Under the pieces are notes generated by a model. It was not told the origin of the DNA and did no database searches. It was given only the letters and a program-made list of their open reading frames with translations. Positions 10,651 to 20,760 of a stretch of 64,000 nucleotides of DNA are shown here, piece after piece. Position 1 is the first letter of the stretch. Each line of letters starts with the position of its first letter. The stretch spans positions 1,464,864 through 1,528,863 of the forward strand of contig CM044962.1 in the NCBI GenBank assembly GCA_024516035.1. The letters run 5' to 3'. The translations under genes were made by a program, and so were the position numbers. This stretch comes from Bactericera cockerelli (lineage: Eukaryota > Arthropoda > Insecta > Hemiptera > Triozidae).

Positions 10651-12479
10651 TTAATTTGAGACATTTGCCTGAAAAACTTCAATATCAGGATAAGATTTTG
10701 AGGCTTCTGATTGCATTTTTTGTTTCCTTATCATTTTTATTTTTTTTGTGAGTAAAAATGAAAGATATCCCGTTATGGTAATAGAACTGAATAATGACAA
10801 AAACTTAAAAACTAAGGATAAAATACTATTTACAATACTGGGCTCCTCTTCTATTGGCTGCAATTGGTTGGAATTTATCTCATGGAGCCTTAGGTTTCTG
10901 AGGACAATCTTAGATTTAGAGTAAGTAATGTTATGATCAGAAATATTTAGTTGATCTATAAAAATTGGTTTGCCATTTGACTTATGTTCAAATTCAATAG
11001 TCTCATCTTTGAAAAGGATTTTACAATCATTTTCTTCTATTAGGAATATTCCCTCAAGAATTTTATTCTCAATGTCATTTGGACACTGGATTTTAACCAG
11101 GTCCTCCTGTGGAAAAACAATAAGTAGTTCATCTATTTCTGGGATGACTTCTACATGATTATGTGGTATTTCTAAATTTATATACTGGCATTGGCTAGTG
11201 TCCTCGTTTAGGAGAATTTTTCTTTCACATTCGCTTGCATAGTTGTTCAGTATTGCACTCGGGCATTGAAATACGGTATTTTGTATGCATGCGCCGCTAT
11301 CTAAAGACTTCACAATTTGATTTGACTTAAGAAAATATTTATTACTAGGAAGTATGGTGACATAACCTTTCTGTGCTTTAGATGGTATTGGAAGGAGATA
11401 GTATAATTCAAAATCTATGTCAAAGTTAATGGGTAAAGATATTAAATAAATAATTTTACTTTTTTCTATTTTACAATTGATCGAAAGTAGTCTTTGGAAT
11501 GCTGGTAAGCTTTCAATTTTAAGTTCTAAAGGAAGTTTCTGTCCGTAATGTTCGGATATTTTCTCTAATTCTTTATAAAGATCGTAAGTGTTGAGTATAC
11601 TGGGATGATAGGTTTTAAGATAGCAAAAGGTTAAAGAGTTTTCAATGTCTTGTAGGATGTTTAGTAACGTGTTATATAATATTATAAGTTGATTAAATAA
11701 GTCTTTTGTTAGCAATGTTTCGGATGTTTCAAACTCTTCTTCTATTATATCTGAAAGTTCGTTAATTCTATTTTTGATTAGTTCTTCGTTATGTTCAATG
11801 TTTTTAATTGTATTATCGAAATTTTGGATTATGTTATTGCTCATGGTATATTGTAATTCTATTTGTTTCTCTAAATTGTTTTGATTTGAGTGTAGAAGTT
11901 CTAGAATTTTGTCAATTTTCTGCCCGTCATTGTCATCTAAATTACCAGTTATCATATTTGTGTTAATCACTTTCGTGATGTCACAACTACTCTAACTCGC
12001 TTTACTAAATCTACGCTGAAACCGGGACTTGAACCACCGACCTCCAGGTTACAAGTCCGCCGCCTTATCGATCAAGCTACTGAGGTCGGTCATCTAAATT
12101 ACCAGTAATTGCTTTAGCAATTGTGCCTAGTTCATTAAAAATTCCTCGTTTTATTCTGTTTGGTGGACGATAAGAAATGCTATTTAATTTGTTACTTATT
12201 TTTGTTTGTAAATAGCTTATAACTTTATCATAGTTGCCTAATTCAGTTGTATAGGTTATTTCTCTAGAAACTATGGTTTTTAGTTTTGAATATTGATTGT
12301 TGAGAGCATTGAATTCGGTTTCTATTGGTTCAATGTCATAGTAATGAACAAATGTATGGCTTGTCTGTTGCAGTTTAGCTGCGCCGAGGTTGATCAGAAG
12401 GAGTCCAGGATTCCGTGTAATGTTTTTTATAACTTCTGCTGCATGTGTGATGGACCCGGCAAAGATGCCTTGGATGATT
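10651..12479 (-). pseudogene. env: Errantivirus env, interrupted by a SINE
   Basis: Envelope gene in two segments. The upstream part (about 12107-12479) overlaps the end of pol in another frame, follows a splice-acceptor-like TTTCAG at 12480-12485, and carries an RIKR furin-type site followed by the hydrophobic GIF start expected of a fusion peptide. The downstream part (10651-11933) has heptad-like helical stretches and a C-terminal membrane segment near codons 390-415, then a basic tail. A SINE at 11950-12090 with a 16-bp target duplication splits them; inserted plus duplicated length is 157 bp, so the frame is also lost. The Met-initiated 439-codon frame begins inside the SINE junction and is not a natural start. 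Envelope function in this copy is lost. Confidence 0.9.
11950..12090 (-). mobile_element. SINE-A inserted in env
   Basis: The full tRNA-derived SINE (head at 12090, tail at 11950) is flanked by CATCTAAATTACCAGT at 11934-11949 and 12091-12106. The target duplication shows L1-like endonuclease retrotransposition. This is the best-preserved SINE-A copy in the window and the reference for the others. Confidence 0.93.
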
Positions 12480-15400
12480 CTGAAACATTAGGTCGTTTGA
12501 TGTTAGATAGGTGTATTCGTTCGGAGGTGTTATGGTGAGTTTTTGTTATATTGGCTGTTTTTAATTCTTTATTGATAGATTCAATTATCTCCGGTTTGTA
12601 CTTGTTCTTTAGCTTTGATTGTTTTTGTTTGTTTTTCACAAGGATTTTGGTAGGAATTTCGGGTAAAGGTTCCCTATTTGTGTTGGTTTTTGTAATCACC
12701 TTTTTCTTTTTCTCTTCAATAGTATCATTTAGTATTTGATATAGGAGTTTAGTCTTTTCTTTGTGGTTATTGATGTAATTTGTTGTTAACTGACGATCTA
12801 TATCTGCTTCTATGGGATCTTTTGTTTCCAAATGTCCTGTTATTATTTGTATTGGTCTTAACTTTGTCACAGAATGAATAGTATTATTATAAGCTAGAAT
12901 AGCGTATCTAACCTTTGTATAGATTGATTCGTTTTCAAATTCCTTCCTGTTGTTAAATAAGCGTATGTGTTCTATTAAAGTTGAGTGGAAACGTTCTACA
13001 ATACCGTTTGACTCGGGATGTTGAGAGGAATTGAAGTGGACCTCGATTCGGTGGAACGCAAGAAGTTCCTTAATTATTGTGTTTTTGAATTCAGCGCCAT
13101 TGTCTGTTATTAGTAGTGTAGGTAGACCGTGATGTGAGAAATAGTCTACAAGTTTGTCACTTATTTCGACAGCTTGAGTTGAGGAGATAGGATATGCTTG
13201 TGCAAATTTAGAAAAGGAGTCGACTAACGTAAAGAATTTGTTCCCGCCTAGGGTAATTGTATCCAAATGTACTATCTCAAAAGGTTTAGATGCTGTGGGA
13301 GTTTTATTCATTAATAGTTTCAGTGGCTTTCTATCGTATTTCGTTATTTGACAAGGTTCACAATTGTTAATGAATTGCTGTATTTGTTGCATCATATTAG
13401 GCCAATAATACAGTTCTTTTAATTCTTCGTAAATTTCTTTGATCCCTCTGTGATTGGTAATACCTTCGTGACATCTCTGTATGATCTGCTCTTTTTGGGT
13501 TTCATTTGTAATGTCTTTTAATATTTTGTTGCATTTGACGAATTTTATTTCGGAGTGTTTGAATTTCGTCTGTAAGATTCTAGACAGTACCTCGTAGAGG
13601 CTTGACTCAACTGGTTGGAAATTTAAATAATATTTAACTTTGGGTGAAACGTATTTTTTTATGAAATCTGTCAGATAATGCTCGGAATTATCCTCTGGTA
13701 TTTCTACGATTAATCTTTGTTTATCTTTATGAAGAAGCAAGTTTTTCACGGGTTTAGGTTGAATATTTACAGATTTTATGATTATTTGATTCCTATTTAC
13801 ATTCAAAGCACTTTCGGAAATAGGAATACCTATTATGGGGTTTTCATCGCTGGAGTGTATCGTGTTGATGTCCTCTTCTTGTTGTTCGTTTACTGTTGGT
13901 TGTTCTGCATTCAACGTGTCGTTGGGGATTTCTATATCTTCGAATTCTGGATTGCAGTTACTAAAATAAGATCTAAGGCTGGGTTCTGGGTCAAGGTCGA
14001 GAAATGGATTGAGATCTGGGTCTTCGATAAGTTCTTGATATTTTTGGTTGACGAATTGATCTATGTTTATTATGTCTTCAGAATCTTCTGTGTCTGGTTG
14101 TGCTATCATTGATAAATTATCAATATTGTCGTCCGGGGCGTTGTTTCTTTCTGGAACATTGTTGTTCCGCTGGGCGATTTCCTTTTTTATTCTTTGGATA
14201 GTTTTTTGAATTTCACTCGTTTCGTTTGTATTTAGTTCAACTCTGGACAATGCGTCTGCATTTGTGTTTAGACTTCCTTTTTTATATATAATCTCATAAT
14301 CAAATTCTTCAAGTTTTAATCTCCATCTCACAAGTTTTGAACTTGGCTCTTTCAATGAGAAGATCCACTGTAGTGGTCGGTGGTCTGTGATTATTTTAAA
14401 CTTCCTTCCATACAAGTATGGCCTAAAATACTTAGTTGCCCAGACAATCGCTAGTAGCTCTTTCTCGATTGTACTGTAGTTTTGTTCATGGTTGTTTAGT
14501 GTACGGCTTGCATAAGCCACTGGTTTATCGTTTCCAATGGGGCCTTGTGAGAGTACTGCCCCTAATGCTACATTACTGGCATCTGTGGTCAAGTTAAATG
14601 GTCTACTGAAATCCGGGAATTGAAGAATTGGTTCATCAAGTAAAATATTTCTACAGGTTTCAAAGCATTTTTTGTATTCGGTGTTATTTACATCAATTTT
14701 TGAGTTTTTCTTTAGGCAAAGGGTTAGAGGTTTGGTTAGTTTTGCAAAATCGGGTATAAATTTTCTGTAGTACCCCAAGAGTCCTAAAAAACCTTTTATT
14801 TCTTTTGTTGTTTTTGGAATTGGGTAGGCTTTGATGGCTTTTATTTTTGCAGGGTTAGGCTTTACGCCTTCTGGGGTTACGATGTGACCAAGATATGCGA
14901 CTTCTCTTTTGATGAACTCTGATTTATCCAGTTGAATTTTGAGGCCAGCGTCTCTGAGACGGTTGAATATTTCTTTGATATTTGTGATATGTTCTTGGAG
15001 GCTGGTACTGAAAATTATTATATCATCCAAATAAACAAGACAAGTTTTATTTACAAGGCCTCTGAGTATTTGATCCATGACTCTTTGAAAAGTCGCCGGA
15101 GCGTTCTTCAGCCCGAAGGGCATACGTAAGAACTCATGGTGACCGAACTCCGTACTAAATGCTGTTTTTTCTACACTTTCTTCGTTGATCTCTATTTGAT
15201 GGAACCCGGATGCAAGGTCCAAGGTGGTAAAATAGTGGCATCTGCCTAATTTGTCGAGTAAGTCTGAAATATTTGGGAGGGGATAGCGGTCGTCTATTGT
15301 TTTCTCGTTCAATTTCCGGTAGTCTACGACGACTCTCCATTTTTGTTTGCCTGAAGCATCTTTTTTCTTCGGAACAATCCAAATCGGGGAGTTCCACGGG

Positions 15401-16350
15401 GAGTAGGAATGTCTGATAATTCCTTGGTCTAGCATTGCATCAATTTGTTTTCTAACTTCTTCTCTGTGTATTTCCGGGTATCTGTACGACTTGGTGTATA
15501 CTGGTTCTTCGTCTCGTGTTCTTATGTGATGTTTGATTTTGTTTGTGAACGTGAGGTTATTTCCTTCAATATGGAATAGGTCTTCGTATGATTCCAATAA
15601 TAATTTGAGGTGGTTCTTTTCTTCATAGTTCATGTGCTCTGTTCTTATTAGGTCAAAGCTGAATTTGGGTTGTACATTAAGAGTGTTTAAGTTGTTCAGG
15701 TTAGTTCCCGCTTGTTTGAAGGTGTAGGTTTTGTTTAAGTCGTCCAATAGCAAAGGTTTGGCTTCAATCGTTAGTTTTTTCTCTGTTGGATTCGTGAGAG
15801 TACATAGTGCTTTGCCATTTCTCACGGTGGCTGCGCCTTCTTGTATGAAGCAGTCACCTATTTTTATCTTTGGTATGATGACATCTCCATTTTGTATGTT
15901 CTTTACTCTTAGTTCAATAACTTGTTCGCATTCGGGGTAGATTTCCATTCTGTAAAGTTCAGAGGTTGCATCTCGGAGTTGTAATTTTATTTCTGTTGAA
16001 CTATTCTTCAGAATATTATTTGCAAGGTCTATTGTGATTCCGAGACTTTGTAGTGTGTCCATACCGATTAAACAATCGAAAAAATCGTGGAAATCAAACA
16101 GGTGGAATTTTAGTTTTTTATTTGTTTTCAATACATCAAAAGCTGGAATGATGATACTATGTTTCTCGGTGCTTTTGCCGTGAGCGGTTCGGATTTCGAA
16201 AGGATCTTCGCGAATGAATTTATTATAGTACTTCTTTGCTAAAGACGGTTTTATAAAAGATTTGGTGCTCCCTGTGTCCACTAAAATTTTGAAGTTGGGG
16301 TTTGAGGTTGTGAAATAGGGTAGCTGGTTTTCATGATTGGTTAAATTCAT
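12427..16350 (-). CDS. pol: Errantivirus Pol polyprotein (protease, RT, RNase H, integrase)
   Basis: 1307 codons, uninterrupted. Order seen: aspartic protease with DTGST near residue 26; reverse transcriptase with LDLASGFHQI, FGLKNAPATFQR and the catalytic YLDDIIIF box around residues 375-470; RNase H with TDASNVALGAVLSQ and ATKYFRPYLYGR around 590-660; a long acidic linker; then integrase with an H-H-C-C zinc finger (HRGI...CEPC) and a DDE core whose HLDTITLGG, TDNGAEFKN and HPESNGIVERFHSTL segments carry the catalytic residues. It starts with an ATG sharing one base with the gag stop (TAATG), so it is in a different frame from gag. Expression could be by frameshift or reinitiation. The C-terminus overlaps the env upstream segment. 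Confidence 0.96.
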   Translation of the reverse strand: MNLTNHENQLPYFTTSNPNFKILVDTGSTKSFIKPSLAKKYYNKFIREDPFEIRTAHGKSTEKHSIIIPAFDVLKTNKKLKFHLFDFHDFFDCLIGMDTLQSLGITIDLANNILKNSSTEIKLQLRDATSELYRMEIYPECEQVIELRVKNIQNGDVIIPKIKIGDCFIQEGAATVRNGKALCTLTNPTEKKLTIEAKPLLLDDLNKTYTFKQAGTNLNNLNTLNVQPKFSFDLIRTEHMNYEEKNHLKLLLESYEDLFHIEGNNLTFTNKIKHHIRTRDEEPVYTKSYRYPEIHREEVRKQIDAMLDQGIIRHSYSPWNSPIWIVPKKKDASGKQKWRVVVDYRKLNEKTIDDRYPLPNISDLLDKLGRCHYFTTLDLASGFHQIEINEESVEKTAFSTEFGHHEFLRMPFGLKNAPATFQRVMDQILRGLVNKTCLVYLDDIIIFSTSLQEHITNIKEIFNRLRDAGLKIQLDKSEFIKREVAYLGHIVTPEGVKPNPAKIKAIKAYPIPKTTKEIKGFLGLLGYYRKFIPDFAKLTKPLTLCLKKNSKIDVNNTEYKKCFETCRNILLDEPILQFPDFSRPFNLTTDASNVALGAVLSQGPIGNDKPVAYASRTLNNHEQNYSTIEKELLAIVWATKYFRPYLYGRKFKIITDHRPLQWIFSLKEPSSKLVRWRLKLEEFDYEIIYKKGSLNTNADALSRVELNTNETSEIQKTIQRIKKEIAQRNNNVPERNNAPDDNIDNLSMIAQPDTEDSEDIINIDQFVNQKYQELIEDPDLNPFLDLDPEPSLRSYFSNCNPEFEDIEIPNDTLNAEQPTVNEQQEEDINTIHSSDENPIIGIPISESALNVNRNQIIIKSVNIQPKPVKNLLLHKDKQRLIVEIPEDNSEHYLTDFIKKYVSPKVKYYLNFQPVESSLYEVLSRILQTKFKHSEIKFVKCNKILKDITNETQKEQIIQRCHEGITNHRGIKEIYEELKELYYWPNMMQQIQQFINNCEPCQITKYDRKPLKLLMNKTPTASKPFEIVHLDTITLGGNKFFTLVDSFSKFAQAYPISSTQAVEISDKLVDYFSHHGLPTLLITDNGAEFKNTIIKELLAFHRIEVHFNSSQHPESNGIVERFHSTLIEHIRLFNNRKEFENESIYTKVRYAILAYNNTIHSVTKLRPIQIITGHLETKDPIEADIDRQLTTNYINNHKEKTKLLYQILNDTIEEKKKKVITKTNTNREPLPEIPTKILVKNKQKQSKLKNKYKPEIIESINKELKTANITKTHHNTSERIHLSNIKRPNVSESSKASLPGPSHMQQKL

Positions 16351-17420
16351 TAGAGTTCCGCATTTTGTTCCGAGGCCATTAGACGAAAATTTTCATCGTC
16401 AGGTGGTGCTTCAGCTGATAGTTCGTGGTAATCAACTTCGGGGTTGTACTGTTCTTCTTCTTGGGTTTGTTCGTATTCAAGATCCGGACATTGATTAGAG
16501 TCATTACATATTTCAATATTATTTAATGCACTTTTATTGTTTTTTACCGAAATACTCATAGGAGTAGGTTTTGGAAGGTTTTGACCGGATGGTCTTGACC
16601 ATACGTTTTGGGATTGTTGATTATACTGTGGTGGTCTGTAAGGTTGTTGATAATTTTGTTGTTGATAATTTTGTTGCGATTTTTGTTGTTGTTGCGGATT
16701 TGGTGTAAAGAACCGATTTTGTTGAGTGTACTTTTGAGTTTGGAAAGATTTTTGTTGATAATTATTCTGTTGATAATTATTCTGTTTCATGTTGTTTCGG
16801 TTGTGAGGTGAATATTGTTGTACGGATTGTTTGTGTTGAGAGAATGTTTGATATGAAGTAGCGTCTACTTGAAAGTCGTTTGTCAAAACGTTCAGAGCTT
16901 CGTTGAGGCTCTTTGGATCTTTGGTCCTCATGAGAGAACCAAGCGGTTCCTTGAGTCCTTTCAGGAAGGTCCTCAGGCCTAATGTCGCGATATACGTGTT
17001 CACGTGTTCGCTACCAGAAATTTCATGCGTAGCAACGTAGCTAGCATGTAAGTTAATATGAGACTGAATTCTCGCGTGGAAAGCAAATGCCGATTCGTTT
17101 CCTTGTTGTCTCATATTGCAGAGTTCTATTGTTAACGTGTAACAATCTCGTTTATCACCATAGGTGTTTAGCAAGGCCTGCTTCAAGTCGGCCCATTTTG
17201 TGATAGTGTGCGAACTCAGGTTGAGTTTCGCATCACCCTTGATTTTGTTTTTTAGAGAATTGAGGAGAAAATAATTTTGAAAATTATTTGGATTTGTATT
17301 ATCGTAAAAATAAGTTACGAGACTTTCCGCAACTGAGATAAAATCTGGGAGTAACGGGACTTCCCCATTAAACTCCGGGATCATTTTTAGATGTTCTGAT
17401 TTTAATTCTGGTGGTGCCAT
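16350..17420 (-). CDS. gag: Errantivirus Gag
   Basis: 356 codons. The N-terminal 200 residues are alpha-helical capsid-like sequence with the gypsy-family WADLKQALLNTYGDKRD segment near residue 90. Residues about 205-285 are extremely rich in Gln and Asn (runs of QQNNYQQ and QQNYQQPY), with no CCHC zinc knuckle, as is usual for errantivirus Gag. The tail is acidic. The stop codon TAA overlaps the pol ATG by one base. The start was chosen because it is the first ATG of the frame and lies after a leader of about 620 bp. Confidence 0.92.
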   Translation of the reverse strand: MAPPELKSEHLKMIPEFNGEVPLLPDFISVAESLVTYFYDNTNPNNFQNYFLLNSLKNKIKGDAKLNLSSHTITKWADLKQALLNTYGDKRDCYTLTIELCNMRQQGNESAFAFHARIQSHINLHASYVATHEISGSEHVNTYIATLGLRTFLKGLKEPLGSLMRTKDPKSLNEALNVLTNDFQVDATSYQTFSQHKQSVQQYSPHNRNNMKQNNYQQNNYQQKSFQTQKYTQQNRFFTPNPQQQQKSQQNYQQQNYQQPYRPPQYNQQSQNVWSRPSGQNLPKPTPMSISVKNNKSALNNIEICNDSNQCPDLEYEQTQEEEQYNPEVDYHELSAEAPPDDENFRLMASEQNAEL

Positions 17421-18045
17421 TTTGGTTTCTGTTAAAGAAAGGTTAGTAATTAAATCTATGAGATTGGTTTCTTGTTCCGAGCTTTTTAAGTACTCTTGAC
17501 CTGACCACAGGTCCTGAAAATAATCTGAACCACTGTCAGAGGAATCAGTGTCTGACTCCGTTTTAAATTTTGATTTTAAAATTAAATAAAATTAAAATGA
17601 ATATTGTCTGTTTGAATGGTAATAATACCAATGAAGATAGTAGCTAATAATATCTTTGCAAGAGAAAAGTACATAAGGTTAAGTATATAGGTAATTGCTA
17701 CGTAGATTGTGAAGTCTTATAGATAAGGTGCACACTTACAGTAACCCGATGACTCGATGCATGACAGGTATGTGCTCGTAGTAGTGGCTGGTTGATAATG
17801 CTGACTCGCAGGATGAGTGGCTGATTTGATTGACTGCTGCTATGACTTCACGGAACTACGATGAAGGGGGATGTGCAGATTACAACGGGTCTCTGTCCGT
17901 GAGCTGCTATGGGAATGTATCCAAGTATAGGGTGTTTGAAAAGTTTTGATTCTTGAGAAAAAAAAATTTTTTATTTTTTTTTTTCGGGAGGAAGTTCGGA
18001 TTTTTAGGAGGTAATTTTCGCTTACTTCCTAAAAATTATCCGGGA
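17421..18045 (-). other. Errantivirus 5' leader
   Basis: Untranslated region between PBS and gag. It should hold packaging signals and the env splice donor, which I could not place. Confidence 0.6.
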
Positions 18046-18046
18046 A

Positions 18047-18056
18047 GACTGCGCCA
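18047..18056 (-). other. Primer binding site, tRNA-Ser type
   Basis: The minus strand reads TGGCGCAGTC, whose first T is the last base of the 5' LTR. Its complement GACTGCGCCA corresponds to a tRNA-Ser 3' end, the primer used by several insect errantiviruses. Confidence 0.85.
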
Positions 18057-18479
18057 GATAAATAAGTCAAGTTTACGGTTAAGTTTTTAAAAAGTTTATT
18101 TATTTTTTAATCACTTAAAATTAATTCTTAACACTTAACTCGAAAAATACTTATTGAAATGAAAATAACTTTATAACTTAAGATATCTTGTATTTGCAGA
18201 TCTATTCGCGATCGCAAATATAAAGATGATTAGATATGGAAATAAAAATGACAAAGTTCAATGAAATGATTATTATTTAAGATTTAATAAATTTAATAAT
18301 TATATTCGAATACTGATCGATATTATTTCGTAAATATTAAAAGAAACTTCAGCGAGTCTGCTCGATGCAGAGGTGGGAACAAATCTGAAATCGCTGCTGA
18401 AGGTAGAGGTGGATCAGAGAGAATCTGCTGATCCAGTTAAAATAATATAGGTGATGTAAGCATATAATAATACATAACT
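18056..18479 (-). repeat. 5' LTR of the errantivirus
   Basis: Identical to 10194-10617 as read. It should contain the element's promoter; no clear TATA was assigned. Confidence 0.93.
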
Positions 18480-18511
18480 TGTATAATAAGCATTTCCTCT
18501 GTCCGATTCCT

Positions 18512-18896
18512 CGTCTATTTATGTATATCATATGTATACAGGGTATTAGATTACTCGTCTATTTATGTATATCATATGTACACAGGGTGTCAGATTACTC
18601 GTCTATTTATGTATATCATAATTATGTAGACAGGGTGTCAGATTACTCGTCTATCTATGTATATCATAATATGTATACAGAATGTCAGATTAATCGTCTA
18701 TTTATGTATATATCATATGTATACAGGGTGTCAGATTCCTCATCTATTTATGTATAACATATGTATACAGGGTGTCAGATTACTCGTCTATTTATGTACA
18801 TCATATGTATACAGGGTGTCAGATTACTCGTCTATTTATGTATATCATAATTATGTAGACAGGGTGTCAGATTACTCGTCTATCTATGTATATCAT
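18512..18896. repeat. Minisatellite, 44-48 bp unit, about 8.5 copies
   Basis: Units start CGTCTATTTATGTATATCAT and contain TATACAGGGTGTCAGATTAC. Some units carry an extra AATTATGTA segment, giving two length classes that alternate in a higher-order pattern. It starts 33 bp from the retroelement end. The unit holds the TA-CAGGGTG motif found at the tips of the foldback elements in this window. Confidence 0.9.
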
Positions 18897-19024
18897 ACTC
18901 AACATTTTGTACCTGTTTGCATTCAAAACTGAGTTACTATTTGGTCCATATCTCCGTTCGACGGCATTTTTAGAAAAAAGATCTGAGATTACTTTAGTCT
19001 TTGAATGTCCTTCAGATTTTTTTT

Positions 19025-19207
19025 TTTTTTTTTTAAGTATATGTGTCCCAGAACCGCTTTCGCATTACTTCAGGGCACTTTACCTTTACAGTTCATGCCA
19101 TTCCGGAAACGCAAAAACTCGGTCAGAATTTTCCGCTCCGGTCGACATTCGAACCAACAATCTCCGGGTTAGTAACCAATGCTCTTAACCACTGCGCCAC
19201 GGAGGTC
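19025..19207 (-). repeat. SINE-E copy
   Basis: The minus strand starts GACCTCCGTGGCGCAGTGG (tRNA A box) with GGTTCGAATGTC as a decayed B box, runs through GACCGAGTTTTTGCGTTTCC, and ends in an A tract (T run at 19019-19034). Same family as 22411-22632. Confidence 0.7.
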
Positions 19208-19614
19208 AATTCTTAGAGATGATGAGGAAAAATTAGGTGGGATGTGAACCGTGGATCTTCACGCTACTGTTAATTTATATATAACCAGACTAATTAATAA
19301 TAAATAAATAAAAAACAATATTAATAATGAACTCAATACCCCAGGCTACCTGGATTAACATAGTGATTACAAGACTAATAATACTAATTGGCCAGACGAA
19401 TTCAATTAAAAATAAAGAAATAAATTGATTCATTCATACTCCACTCGCTAGTCACGCTACCCGGATTAAAATAGTAACTACCAGACTAAATCCAAGCCAT
19501 ATGGACATGAGAGGACTAGACATTGGATCTGGGCGTCCATAAAATCCTCTCACCACCGTGATTTAGGTATCAATATCTATCTCACGGACACGGAATTATT
19601 ATTATAATCTAAGC
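19208..19614. other. Diverged SINE-D-like fragments
   Basis: Pieces such as AGGTGGGATGTGAACCGTGG and GCTACCTGGATTAACATAGTG resemble SINE-D heads. Too decayed to delimit. Confidence 0.35.
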
Positions 19615-19790
19615 CAGCGTCGATGACGCGTTGAATGCACCGATTCTCGTAGGATCACCGAAGTTAAGCAATCCGGCCCGACTCAGGCTGGGAAAGGTTA
19701 ATGTGGGTAGCAGGTTTGTGAGTTTCCTGCGAATGGAGTGTAACACCCCCGTCGTGGTATGACCATGCATTTGAAAGCGACACTAAAAAG
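19615..19790 (+). repeat. SINE-F, 5S rRNA-headed SINE, head partly deleted
   Basis: Begins GCCAGCGTCGATGACGCGTT and continues ATCACCGAAGTTAAGCAA as in 5S rRNA. It then jumps directly to the body module ACTCAGGCTGGGAAAGGTTA ... CGAATGGAGTGTAACACC, skipping the 5S internal promoter seen in 25641-25904. Confidence 0.75.
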
Positions 19791-19979
19791 CCAGTTTGGG
19801 ATTTGAGCCAGAGACCCCTGGACAACCAGACTAGCGCCTTGACCAGACTAGCATCATACCGCTCGAAATGAGTCCGCTATTCTGCTAACTAATCAGCCGT
19901 TTTTTTGCTGCTATTATGTAGTCAAAATTTTCAAATTAACGAGGAAAAATCCATTAGGTAGGGTTCGAACCATAGTAAT

Positions 19980-20200
19980 GTAATTAATAATAATTACGAG
20001 TATAACACTCTTTAGTGGAAGGTAACCACAAGACGAAGTTAATGCTCAAAGCCTTGTTTACCACCTAAACCTCAGAGTCTCATTATTATGTGGTCACAAA
20101 CCTCAAACTAGTGAGGAAAAATTCATACACTGGGTGAGATTCGAACCAACGGATCCCTACGCTTGTAGGATTACCACACTAGCGCCTTAGGCCCCTTCAC
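19980..20200 (-). repeat. SINE-D copy
   Basis: Same body as 6775-6965 (TCTTTAGTGGAAGGTAACCAC and CTCAGAGTCTCATTATTATG); head near 20200. Confidence 0.65.
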
Positions 20201-20340
20201 TACAAGAGCACGGTCTTCTTACACTTTCACTTTTTCCAAATCAACTTGGGGTTGGCATTGGTCAACCTCTAACTCATGGTTGAGGTTGGTGTGTTTTGGC
20301 ACTCCTACTTCCACTACTGGACAGTTGGACACCCTTCCGT

Positions 20341-20402
20341 GCACCAACCCTGTTCAAGGCGCCAATCCTGTTCAGGGTGCCAACCCTGTTCAGGGCGCCA
20401 AC
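20341..20402. repeat. Short tandem repeat, 18-bp unit
   Basis: GGCGCCAACCCTGTTCAG repeated about 3.5 times with small changes. It creates several overlapping open frames that are not genes. Confidence 0.75.
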
Positions 20403-20454
20403 CATTTCTGTAATCTTCTGGACCTGGCATGCCCTGATACTGTACGCCGTACGC

Positions 20455-20760
20455 TGTCCCGGTAGCTCAGTGGTCAAGGCGTCTGACTGGTAATACAGAG
20501 GTCGCGGAATCGAAACCCTACCGGGATATGCCAAGTTATCTTGACATACTACCCCACAAAAGAAGAGGACTGTATCCCCTTAGTGTGGGGTAGTCGCATT
20601 AAATAATGTTACCTATTATATAGAATTATTAATGCAAATAAATTACGAATTACAAAAAAATTGGTATTTCGACCACATAATAATAAGTCTTGGGCTTGCT
20701 GCTGGAATAATGCGACTCATTAGTCCTAATCGGGCAGTATAAATATGGCGATATTATTAT
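20455..20760. repeat. tRNA-like SINE head (plus) and inverted SINE-B tail
   Basis: 20458-20525 reads GTCCCGGTAGCTCAGTGG ... AATCGAAACCC, a tRNA-like head with a mutated B box; a relative lies at 2790-2850. 20665-20755 is the tail of SINE-B in the opposite orientation. Another tRNA-like piece is at 21140-21180. Confidence 0.5.

Larger units (their letters stand above)
10194..18479 (-). mobile_element. Full-length gypsy/errantivirus LTR retroelement
   Basis: Two 424-bp LTRs, identical as read, flank gag, pol and env on the minus strand. The insertion is bounded by the 4-bp target duplication TGTA (10190-10193 and 18480-18483). The LTR begins AGTTATG, as in insect errantiviruses (AGTTA...), followed inward by a PBS matching the 3' end of tRNA-Ser; the polypurine tract lies at the other end. 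Total 8286 bp. gag and pol are open throughout, while env is interrupted by a SINE. Identical LTRs suggest recent insertion (inference). Confidence 0.95.

Noticed and set aside
10651..11970. 439-codon frame as a complete protein starting MINTNMITGNL
   Set aside because: The first codons come from the SINE insertion and the target duplication. The true env begins upstream and is broken.
14932..15397. Open frames opposite or out of phase with pol and gag (for example 13717-14112, 15155-15397, 16608-16811)
   Set aside because: Shadows of the real polyprotein frames; they have no independent features.
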